Source of the DNA: JBFWYO01 sp050186335
GTDB taxonomy: Bacteria; Pseudomonadota; Alphaproteobacteria; Bin65
NCBI GenBank assembly: GCA_050186335.1
Contig: JBFWYO010000089.1
Span: forward strand, 1-18,312
Direction of reading: 5' to 3'
DNA: 18,312 bases
Below are positions 12,835 through 18,312 of the stretch, piece after piece; the stretch's first letter is position 1, and each line of letters starts with the position of its first letter. The notes beneath the pieces were generated by a model. That model saw only the letters and a program-made list of their open reading frames with translations. It ran no database searches and was not told the origin of the DNA. The translations under genes and the position numbers were made by a program.

Positions 12835-13896
12835 TCAGCGCGGCCATGCAGCCGTGCCGCCGACCAGGACGGCGCCGTGATCGGAGTCTCGCCGCACGAT
12901 GCGGCCGATCCGATGTACGGTTTCGCCTTCGCGGGCGAGCACGGCGGTGACCTGCGCCGCGTCTTGCGCCGCCGTCACCATCATCATGCCGATGCCGCAA
13001 TTGAAAGTCCGCGCCATCTCGTCGCGCGCGACGTTGCCGGCTTGCGCCAGCCAGCGGAACACCGGCGTCGGGGTCCAGGCGTTCAGATCGAGTTCGGCCG
13101 ATAAGGTGTGCGGCAGCACGCGCGGAATATTCTCGTACAGGCCGCCGCCGGTGATGTGCGCCATCGCCTTGACGCCGCCAGCCGCCACCGCTGCCAGGCA
13201 CGATCGCACGTAAATTTTCGTCGGCCGCAACAGCGCCTCGCCGAGCGAGACGCCCGGTTCGAAAGGCGCCGGCGCGTCGTACGCGACGCCGGCTTTTGCC
13301 GCCACGCGGCGCACCAGGGAATAGCCGTTGGAATGCACGCCGCTCGACGCCAGCCCGAGAACGACATCGCCTTCGGCGATATCGGCGCGCGGCAGCACCG
13401 CGCCGCGTTCGACGGCGCCGACCGCGAAACCGGCCAGATCGTAATCCTTGGCGGCGTACATGCCGGGCATTTCGGCCGTCTCGCCGCCGATCAGCGCGCA
13501 ATTGGCCTGCCGGCAGCCTTCGGCGATGCCGCCGACGATCGCGGCGCCGTGCGCCACCTTCAACGCGCCGGTCGCGAAATAATCCAGGAAGAACAGCGGC
13601 GCGGCGCCCTGCACGACCAGATCGTTGACGCACATGGCGACCAGATCGATGCCGATCGTATTGTGGCGGTCGCACTCGATGGCAATCTTGAGCTTGGTGC
13701 CGACGCCGTCGGTCGTCGCAACCAGCACCGGATCCTTGAAGCCGGCCGCTTTGAGGTCGAACAGTGCGCCGAAGCCGCCCAGGCCACCCATCGTACCCGG
13801 CCGCAGGGTCGACTTGGCCATCGGCTTGATGGCTTCGACCAGGGCGGCGCCTGCGTCGATATCGACACCCGCCTCTTTGTACGTTGTGCTGCTAAT
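12835..13896 (-). CDS. purM: Phosphoribosylformylglycinamidine cyclo-ligase, apparent ATT start
   Basis: PurM (AIR synthetase) closes the imidazole ring of FGAM with ATP, giving AIR in purine synthesis. Family landmarks are MGGLGGFG near residue 36, TTDGVGTK at 61-68, GGETAEMPGMY from 137, and ASSGVHSNGYSL. The first ATG (13821) would lose 25 conserved residues: the frame upstream reads SSTTYKEAGVDIDAG, which is the family N-terminus. Before it, GGGAGGG is followed after a few bases by ATT at 13896, and no ATG, GTG or TTG occurs between that point and the upstream in-frame TAG. The start is therefore placed at ATT, giving 353 residues, the normal length. A GGCCGC/GCGGCC hairpin lies just before the ribosome site. 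The gene is followed by purN. Confidence 0.93.
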   Translation of the reverse strand: MSSTTYKEAGVDIDAGAALVEAIKPMAKSTLRPGTMGGLGGFGALFDLKAAGFKDPVLVATTDGVGTKLKIAIECDRHNTIGIDLVAMCVNDLVVQGAAPLFFLDYFATGALKVAHGAAIVGGIAEGCRQANCALIGGETAEMPGMYAAKDYDLAGFAVGAVERGAVLPRADIAEGDVVLGLASSGVHSNGYSLVRRVAAKAGVAYDAPAPFEPGVSLGEALLRPTKIYVRSCLAAVAAGGVKAMAHITGGGLYENIPRVLPHTLSAELDLNAWTPTPVFRWLAQAGNVARDEMARTFNCGIGMMMVTAAQDAAQVTAVLAREGETVHRIGRIVRRDSDHGAVLVGGTAAWPR

Positions 13897-13912
13897 ATCG
13901 CCCTCCCGAACG

Positions 13913-13944
13913 GGCCGCGACGGCGTTTCGCTGCGGCCTTTTTT
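13913..13944 (+). terminator. Terminator-like hairpin in the purM / DUF2066-gene intergenic region
   Basis: GGCCGC (13913-13918) and GCGGCC (13933-13938) pair across a 14-base loop and are followed by six T (13939-13944) on the plus strand. No plus-strand gene lies upstream. In the purM transcript the same stem would form a few bases before the ribosome site. Confidence 0.5.
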
Positions 13945-13969
13945 ACGCCAGAATTGCCGCCTCTATAAC
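13942..13969 (+). promoter_or_regulatory. Possible promoter of the DUF2066 operon
   Basis: TTTACG (13942-13947), a 16-base spacer and TATAAC (13964-13969) lie 57 bases before the ATG at 14027. The -10 equals that of ndk; the -35 is moderate and overlaps the T-run of the hairpin. Confidence 0.4.
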
Positions 13970-14026
13970 CATGCCGACCGCCGCTTTACCACTCTCATTT
14001 ATCGACCGCGAATCGGGTGCAATGCA

Positions 14027-15217
14027 ATGCGTGAATTGACCGCAGCGCTTCGGCGCGGCTGGCTGCTGGCCGGTCTCGTGCTCTTGGCGCTGGCTGCCGT
14101 GCCGTCGCCCGCGCGCGCGGAATCGTTCCTTGTGCGCGGCATCTCGGTCGACGTTACCGCGGCCACGGCGGATGCGGCCAAGAAGCTCGCGCTGCGCCAG
14201 GGCGAGCGCAAGGCGTTCGAGCAGCTCATGCGCCGGTTGAGCCGGGCCGAGGATGCCGCGCGCCTGCCCAAGCCGGACGACATGCGCATCACGGAAATGA
14301 TCGAGGGTTTCGAGGTCGATACCGAAAAAACCTCCGCCGTCCGCTATATCGCCGAGCTCAGCTACCGGTTTCGCGCCGCCGACGTGCGCCAGATTCTCCA
14401 GGAGGCGGGCATCGAGATCGTCGAGACGACGCGTCGCACGGTGCTGGTGCTCGCGGTCTATCGCGCCGGTCAACAATTGACCTTGTGGGACGAGCCGAAC
14501 CCCTGGCGGCCGGCGTGGAGCAAGGTCGATGGCAGCGGCATCGCCACCGTGATCGCCCCCAAGGGCGACGTCGCCGATATCAACGACATCGACGCGCGGC
14601 AGGCGCAGGCCGCGGCCAAGGATGCGCTCGAAAAGATCGCCCGACGCTACAATGCGACCGACGTGCTGATTGCCACGCTGGCGACCGGCGCCGGCGCGGC
14701 CGTGGTCGCCGCGCGCAAATACGACACGGTGCGGCAGGAAATGGTCGCGGTCGGGACGGTGCGCGTGGCCACAGTCGACGAAGCCGGCCTGCAGGCGGCC
14801 GCGCGCCAAATCGTCGCCGCGTACGAGGAAGGTCTGAAGCGGAACCAGCCGTTGCCCGGCAATGAGCAGACGATCGTGGCGATTGCGCCGATATCCAGCT
14901 TCGAGCATTGGATCAAGCTACGCGGCCAAATCGATATGGTGCAAGGCATCAAGTCCTATCGCGTGATTGAACTTGGCCGCGAGGCGGCGCGCATCGAAAT
15001 CGCGTTCAGCGGCGAGCTTGTCTATTTGCAGCGCGCGTTCCAACAAGCCGGGCTGGCGCTCGGTCGCAGCGACAGCGGCGACGATCAATGGTCCGTCCGG
15101 CTGGTCGACGCGTCGCCGCGCACGCCCGAGCCCCCGGCACAGAACACACCGGGCACGCCGCCCGCGCCGGGTTCGCCCCCCGCGCCGGGTTCGCCCGGCG
15201 AACCAAGGCGGCCGTAA
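14027..15217 (+). CDS. DUF2066 domain-containing exported protein
   Basis: The product of 396 residues starts with a signal peptide (basic MRELTAALRRGW, hydrophobic core to about residue 28, likely cleavage after ARA), so it is probably periplasmic or envelope-bound. The following region, from FLVRGISVDVTAATADAAKK, matches the DUF2066 family, whose function is not known to me. The last 35 residues or so are proline-rich, with a duplicated PPAPGS unit. The start at 14027 was chosen because it is the ATG directly before the signal peptide; no strong ribosome site is visible. Its TAA overlaps the next start (TAATG), so it forms an operon with the phosphatidyltransferase and hdaA, an arrangement seen in related alphaproteobacteria. 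Confidence 0.87.
   Translation: MRELTAALRRGWLLAGLVLLALAAVPSPARAESFLVRGISVDVTAATADAAKKLALRQGERKAFEQLMRRLSRAEDAARLPKPDDMRITEMIEGFEVDTEKTSAVRYIAELSYRFRAADVRQILQEAGIEIVETTRRTVLVLAVYRAGQQLTLWDEPNPWRPAWSKVDGSGIATVIAPKGDVADINDIDARQAQAAAKDALEKIARRYNATDVLIATLATGAGAAVVAARKYDTVRQEMVAVGTVRVATVDEAGLQAAARQIVAAYEEGLKRNQPLPGNEQTIVAIAPISSFEHWIKLRGQIDMVQGIKSYRVIELGREAARIEIAFSGELVYLQRAFQQAGLALGRSDSGDDQWSVRLVDASPRTPEPPAQNTPGTPPAPGSPPAPGSPGEPRRP
15161..15196 (+). repeat. Two perfect 18-base tandem repeats in the DUF2066 gene
   Basis: CCCGCGCCGGGTTCGCCC occurs at 15161-15178 and again at 15179-15196, encoding two PPAPGS-type units in the C-terminal proline-rich tail. The repeat is a multiple of three, so copy number changes would keep the frame. 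Confidence 0.85.
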
Positions 15218-15768
15218 TGTGGGTCAACGTGCCCAACCTGATTTCGCTCGCGCGGCTGTTCGCCGTGCCGGTGGCGGTGTGGCTGATTCTCAAGGAGCGC
15301 TACGATTTTGCGTTCTGGCTGTTCACTGCGGCGGGCGCGACCGACGCACTGGACGGCTTCATCGCGAAGAAATTCGACGCGCGCACGACGCTCGGCAGCT
15401 TTCTCGATCCGCTGGCCGACAAGGCGCTGCTCGTCAGCGTGTTCGTGGCGCTCGGTTATGTCGGCAAGCTCGACGATTGGATCGTCATTCTGGTCGTCTC
15501 GCGCGACGTCATGATCGTCGGCGCGGCGCTGCTCTCGTTCGTATTGTTCGGATCGTTCGAGGCCAAGCCGTCGCGCATCAGTAAACTCAATACTTTGGCG
15601 CAGATCGTTTTGGCCGGCGTGGTGTTGGCCGAGTTCGGGCTCAACCTGCCGTTCGCCACCCTGGCGGAGGTCCTGGTCTACATCGTGGCGGTCACCACGA
15701 CCGCATCCGGCGGGCTGTACGCCGTCGCCTGGGTGCGGCACGCGTCCAAGATGGAGGACGCGCAATGA
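15217..15768 (+). CDS. CDP-alcohol phosphatidyltransferase family protein
   Basis: This family transfers a phosphatidyl group from CDP-diacylglycerol to an alcohol such as glycerol 3-phosphate, at the inner membrane. The product of 183 residues has several membrane helices and the family motif from D43 to D68: D43, D46-G47, A50, G60, D64 and D68 are all present. The usual Arg after A50 is Lys (AKKFD), a mild change. Length and N-terminus (VNVPNLISLARL) resemble PgsA, phosphatidylglycerophosphate synthase, but a second paralogue is common in this class, so no symbol is given. The ATG overlaps the DUF2066 stop, and the stop overlaps the next start as ATGA, indicating tight coupling in a three-gene operon. 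Confidence 0.9.
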   Translation: MWVNVPNLISLARLFAVPVAVWLILKERYDFAFWLFTAAGATDALDGFIAKKFDARTTLGSFLDPLADKALLVSVFVALGYVGKLDDWIVILVVSRDVMIVGAALLSFVLFGSFEAKPSRISKLNTLAQIVLAGVVLAEFGLNLPFATLAEVLVYIVAVTTTASGGLYAVAWVRHASKMEDAQ

Positions 15769-16463
15769 ATCCCCCGGGCGGAGACATCGGCGCGCGCCAA
15801 CTGGTATTTGATCTCGGCGGCCGGCCGGCGCTCGGGCGCGAAGATTTTTTGGTCGCGCCGCCAAACGAGGCGGCTGTTGCCTGGATCGATCTTTGGCCGG
15901 ATTGGCCCGCGCCGACCATAGCCGTGTTCGGTCCCGCGGGATCGGGCAAGTCGCATTTGGCCGCCGTTTTCCAATCGCGCAGTGGCGCGCGGGCGCTCTC
16001 GATCGCTCGCCTCGGTGCGATGGGCATTGGCGAGTTGACGGCGGTCGCCCCGGCGGCCGTGCTTGATCTGGGCGGCGAAGCCGGTTGCACCGATGCGGCG
16101 CAGGAGCGAGCGCTGTTTCATCTTATGAATTTGGTCGCCGAGCGTCGCGGGAGTCTGTTGCTCGTCGCGCGCTCGGCCCCGGCGCGCTGGCCCGTGGCGC
16201 TGGCCGATCTGCGTTCGCGGCTTGGCGCCGTGCCGGCGATCGGCATCGCGCCTCCAGACGACATGCTGATCAGGGCCCTGCTGGTCAAACTGTTCGCGGA
16301 CAAGCAATTGCGGGTCGGCGAGGAGGTGGTGCGCTATATCGCCGATCGCATCGAGCGCTCGTTCGAAGCGGCGCGCGCGGTCGTCGATCGCATCGATCAA
16401 GCGGCGTTACGCGGTCAGCGCGGCATCACTGTGCCGTTCGTGCGCGCATTCTTCGATGCCTGA
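15765..16463 (+). CDS. hdaA: DnaA-like regulator HdaA (Hda family)
   Basis: Hda-type proteins work with the DNA-loaded sliding clamp to stimulate ATP hydrolysis by DnaA and so limit replication initiation. The product of 232 residues begins with ARQLVFDLGGRPALGREDFL, typical of the alphaproteobacterial form with its early clamp-binding region, then Walker A GPAGSGKS at 56-63, and LADLRSRLGAVPAIGI, the segment with the Arg-rich sensor. The Walker B position reads AAVLDLGGE with only one acidic residue where related AAA+ proteins have two. There is no DNA-binding domain IV, so it is not DnaA. The start overlaps the preceding stop as ATGA. It is the last gene of the operon. Confidence 0.88.
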   Translation: MNPPGGDIGARQLVFDLGGRPALGREDFLVAPPNEAAVAWIDLWPDWPAPTIAVFGPAGSGKSHLAAVFQSRSGARALSIARLGAMGIGELTAVAPAAVLDLGGEAGCTDAAQERALFHLMNLVAERRGSLLLVARSAPARWPVALADLRSRLGAVPAIGIAPPDDMLIRALLVKLFADKQLRVGEEVVRYIADRIERSFEAARAVVDRIDQAALRGQRGITVPFVRAFFDA

Positions 16464-16546
16464 CGATGATGCGGGGTCAAATCGGATGTCCGGGCAACCA
16501 TCAGCGCAAGCCGTTCAAAGAACGCTTGTGCAACGCAATAATAGCG

Positions 16547-16559
16547 TATTCTAAGAATA
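16547..16559. promoter_or_regulatory. 13-base palindrome upstream of the membrane-protein genes
   Basis: TATTCT-A-AGAATA is a perfect inverted repeat in an AT-rich stretch, about 100 bases before the first membrane-protein gene. Its place suggests an operator or UP-like element; no binding protein is recognised. Confidence 0.35.
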
Positions 16560-16580
16560 GCATAACAAACTCTAGTTGTC

Positions 16581-16609
16581 TTAACAGGTGAATCGAGGCA
16601 AAATATTAA
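16581..16609 (+). promoter_or_regulatory. Promoter of the first membrane-protein gene
   Basis: TTAACA (16581-16586), a 17-base spacer and TATTAA (16604-16609) lie in an AT-rich region unlike the GC-rich surroundings, 49 bases before the ATG at 16659. Confidence 0.5.
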
Positions 16610-16622
16610 ATAGTTAAACGTG

Positions 16623-16635
16623 GTCAGTTACTGAC
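16623..16635. promoter_or_regulatory. 13-base palindrome in the leader of the first membrane-protein gene
   Basis: GTCAGT-T-ACTGAC is a perfect inverted repeat just downstream of the -10 candidate and upstream of the ribosome site GAGGGG (16647-16652). Position is that of a repressor operator or a 5' leader hairpin. Confidence 0.4.
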
Positions 16636-16658
16636 AACGAATAAACGAGGGGAACAAA

Positions 16659-17249
16659 ATGAATAGCAGTCAAGTGCGCACGGCCGGACTGGTCGCGTAT
16701 ATCCACGCGGCCGTCATCGTGCTCGTCCTTATCTTAGGATTCGTATTTGCGGCGTCGATGATTTCCGATGCGGCAAAAGGCAAGACAGTCACGCCGGGCA
16801 GCTTCGGGATCACGTCGATCCTCGGCTGGATCCAGGCCATCGTGTATATCGCGATGCTTTATCTGTTCAATAAGTACCTCGTGAACGTCCGCAAGCACAC
16901 CAAGTCGCAGATGCTGATCTACATCATCATCGCGATCGAACTGGTGCAGATTATCCTCGGCATCGCCGGGCTCGGCGGCGTAGCGAGCTTCTCGGCCATC
17001 GGCGTCGGCGCCATCATCTCGCTGGTTCTGACCATCGCCAAGGGCGTGCTGATGATCATCGTCGGCGTGCAGGTCATGGGTGCGATCAAGGACTCGGGGG
17101 CAATGAAAGGCTTCGCGATCCTCTACATCATCGCCGGTGCCTGCACCGCGGTCATCTTGCTGATCTTCCTGGCGCCGTTCCTCGCGATCGCTTACTCGAT
17201 CTGCCTCGGCGTCGCGCTCAGCGGCGAAGCCAAGAAAGTCACGGCCTAA
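16659..17249 (+). CDS. Membrane protein, first of three tandem paralogues
   Basis: I do not recognise a named family. The product of 196 residues is almost entirely hydrophobic, with probable helices near 8-32, 50-72, 83-105, 108-140 and 149-186 (the last may be two). The start at 16659 has GAGGGG 6 bases upstream. It resembles the next gene in three places: the N-terminus (VRTAGL against IRVAGI), GAMKGFAIL against GAVRGYAIL before the last helices, and the end LGVALSGEAKK against LGVALVSGASK. The third gene at 18247 shares the N-terminal pattern (VRAAGL). A promoter with palindromes lies upstream and a strong hairpin follows the stop. Function is unknown; a small integral membrane protein of the inner membrane is all that can be said. 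Confidence 0.85.
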   Translation: MNSSQVRTAGLVAYIHAAVIVLVLILGFVFAASMISDAAKGKTVTPGSFGITSILGWIQAIVYIAMLYLFNKYLVNVRKHTKSQMLIYIIIAIELVQIILGIAGLGGVASFSAIGVGAIISLVLTIAKGVLMIIVGVQVMGAIKDSGAMKGFAILYIIAGACTAVILLIFLAPFLAIAYSICLGVALSGEAKKVTA

Positions 17250-17276
17250 GTCGCAATCCGACTCAGGCGAAAACGC

Positions 17277-17300
17277 GAGGGCCCCGGCGACGGGGCCCTC
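17277..17300 (+). terminator. Terminator after the first membrane-protein gene
   Basis: GAGGGCCCCG (17277-17286), a GCGA tetraloop, and CGGGGCCCTC (17291-17300) form a perfect 10-bp GC-rich stem, extendable by the flanking C-G pair. The T-run after it is weak (GTCGTTT), so it may be a hairpin that stalls or a partial terminator. Confidence 0.7.
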
Positions 17301-17442
17301 GTCGTTTGCGATCGGCGTGCTGTCGATTTGCGCGCGTGCGTTGCCGAACTTTCGGGGCGCGGTCGACTTTGCTAGCATGCCGATCGGACGATGGGGCCCG
17401 GTTAGGGCGCTAGGGCGATCCGGCGAATTTATGGAGGGGTAC

Positions 17443-18135
17443 ATGTCGAGCGGCGGCATTCGTGTTGCGGGAATCTTGGTGTTCGTTTCGTTGGCGCTGT
17501 CGGTCGTCGCCAACATCGTGGCCTTTGCGACGATGGGCGCGATGATGACCGGCGACAACCCTAATCCCATGGCGGCGCTGACCGGCATGATGACCGGCGC
17601 GGGCATCATTTCGATCATCGTCGGCATTTTCGCGCTGGTGGTGTTCTTTCTCGCCATGTCGGCGCTGAAATCGTATCTCACCAAATACGCCAACTATACG
17701 GGCGCTAACGGCATTATCAGCGCGATCATCTGGACCTTCGCGGCGCTGCTGGTGATCTACGTCATTTTCGCCTTCGCCACGATGGGCGGCAACCCGCAGC
17801 AGGCCGGCGTGCTGGGCGGCATCATGGGCATCCTGATGCTGATCATCATGCTGGTCCTGTACATTCTTTATTTCATCAAGGCGTTCAAACTGTCGGCCTA
17901 TGCCAAGGCGAATCAGGACGGGGCGGTGCGCGGCTATGCAATTCTGCTGCTGATCGTCTGCTGGAGCCTGATCGGCATGATCGTGGTCTCCATCCTTGGC
18001 GCGGTTGCGCCGGCCTTGTTCATCCTGGTGGCGATCGTCGGCATCATCGTCGTGCTGATCTTGATCGCAGTCTGGGTCATGCTCGGCGTGGCGCTGGTCT
18101 CAGGCGCAAGCAAGATGAAGGCCAAAGGGATGTAA
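17443..18135 (+). CDS. Membrane protein, second of three tandem paralogues
   Basis: The product of 230 residues is very hydrophobic with probable helices near 7-32, 50-75, 88-112, 118-145 and 160-220 (two or three). It is clearly related to the gene at 16659 by the N-terminal RVAG pattern, GAVRGYAIL before the last helices and LGVALVSGASK at the end, and is somewhat longer because of a larger C-terminal membrane part. The ATG at 17443 is chosen because GGAGGGG lies just before it; an in-frame ATG at 17431 would overlap that ribosome site. The 193 bases between the two genes hold a terminator hairpin and two adjacent 8-base units TAGGGCGC and TAGGGCGA (17403-17418), so it may have its own promoter, though none is clear. 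Function unknown. Confidence 0.84.
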   Translation: MSSGGIRVAGILVFVSLALSVVANIVAFATMGAMMTGDNPNPMAALTGMMTGAGIISIIVGIFALVVFFLAMSALKSYLTKYANYTGANGIISAIIWTFAALLVIYVIFAFATMGGNPQQAGVLGGIMGILMLIIMLVLYILYFIKAFKLSAYAKANQDGAVRGYAILLLIVCWSLIGMIVVSILGAVAPALFILVAIVGIIVVLILIAVWVMLGVALVSGASKMKAKGM

Positions 18136-18167
18136 TGCCGCGCAATACGGCGTGAAGCTGCGTCGAT

Positions 18168-18201
18168 CGGGGGCCCGGCCACGCGGCCCTCGATTCGTTT
18201 T
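18168..18201 (+). terminator. Terminator after the second membrane-protein gene
   Basis: CGGGGGCC (18168-18175) pairs with GGCCCTCG (18185-18192), one G-U pair, across a 9-base loop, followed by ATTCGTTTT. It is similar in type to the hairpin after the first paralogue. A competing GGCC-ACGC-GGCC stem is possible. Confidence 0.55.
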
Positions 18202-18246
18202 GCGGCACCTTGCGTCGATGCGCGGCGATATGCGGGAGGAGCGCCT

Positions 18247-18312
18247 ATGAAAAGCGCCGTAGTGCGCGCGGCCGGGCTCGCCGTATTCCTTTCCACTTCG
18301 CTTGGCCTTGTC
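18247..18312 (+). CDS. Membrane protein, third tandem paralogue (partial, cut by window end)
   Basis: The last 66 bases encode 22 residues, MKSAVVRAAGLAVFLSTSLG and two more, and remain open at the window edge. The ATG at 18247 has GGGAGGAG about 6 bases upstream. The N-terminus matches the two upstream membrane proteins (VRTAGL and IRVAGI against VRAAGL, then a hydrophobic run), so it is most likely the third member of the same family. Only the first helix is visible. Confidence 0.7.
   Translation, partial: MKSAVVRAAGLAVFLSTSLGLV

Noticed and set aside
12830..13675. Long N-terminal extension of the purN frame
   Set aside because: It is an out-of-frame reading of purM, arginine-rich and without motif; PurN begins at 12829.
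13108..13968. Plus-strand open frame opposite purM
   Set aside because: It is an antisense shadow; purM on the minus strand has all family motifs.
16508..16527. Small hairpin AAGC-C-GTTC / GAAC-GCTT after hdaA as a terminator
   Set aside because: It contains a bulge, the loop is only three bases, and no T-tract follows.
1..18312. tRNA, rRNA or CRISPR array
   Set aside because: I saw no cloverleaf-like sequence, no rRNA-like stretch and no set of regularly spaced repeats on either strand.

Overview
The window looks like a GC-rich alphaproteobacterial chromosome segment, most likely near the Rhodospirillales. The call rests on the lptD-lptG-lptF cluster, pepA followed by holC and ndk, the purN/purM pair, a DUF2066 protein followed by a CDP-alcohol phosphatidyltransferase and an HdaA-type DnaA regulator, and a tiny aa3-oxidase subunit IV gene. 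Taxonomy is inferred from gene content and protein style only.

Layout. 1-2706 (minus): lptF-lptG-lptD, the inner-membrane permease pair and the outer-membrane translocon of LPS export; lptD runs off the left edge and carries an in-frame TAG. 2707-3099: a non-coding divergent region with a strong terminator-type hairpin. 3100-5689 (plus): pepA, holC and ndk. 5699-9653 (minus): an accessory operon of an ArsR-type repressor followed by four SRPBCC/AHSA1-type genes (six domains), a VOC/PhnB-type gene and a 29-codon relic of another AHSA1 domain; one gene is broken by an in-frame TGA. 9740-11802: two decayed IS5-family elements, each flanked by CTAG duplications, with a Rid-family gene between them. 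11932-12054 (minus): a 40-residue cytochrome oxidase subunit IV-like protein. 12158-13896 (minus): purM-purN, where purM appears to start at ATT. 14027-16463 (plus): DUF2066 protein, CDP-alcohol phosphatidyltransferase and HdaA, with overlapping starts and stops. 16659 to the end (plus): three tandem paralogous membrane proteins of no family I recognise, the third cut by the window edge, with terminator-like hairpins between them.

How the parts work together. The flanks are housekeeping functions: envelope biogenesis, nucleotide and replication metabolism, and phospholipid synthesis. The middle block (about 5.7-11.8 kb) reads as an accessory insertion between ndk and the oxidase/purN side. 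Its repressor probably controls the whole SRPBCC/VOC operon from one promoter with overlapping inverted repeats. Points most worth a second look are the ATT start of purM, the two single-base in-frame stops, the expanded SRPBCC operon, loss of catalytic residues in both transposases, and the tandem membrane-protein family.
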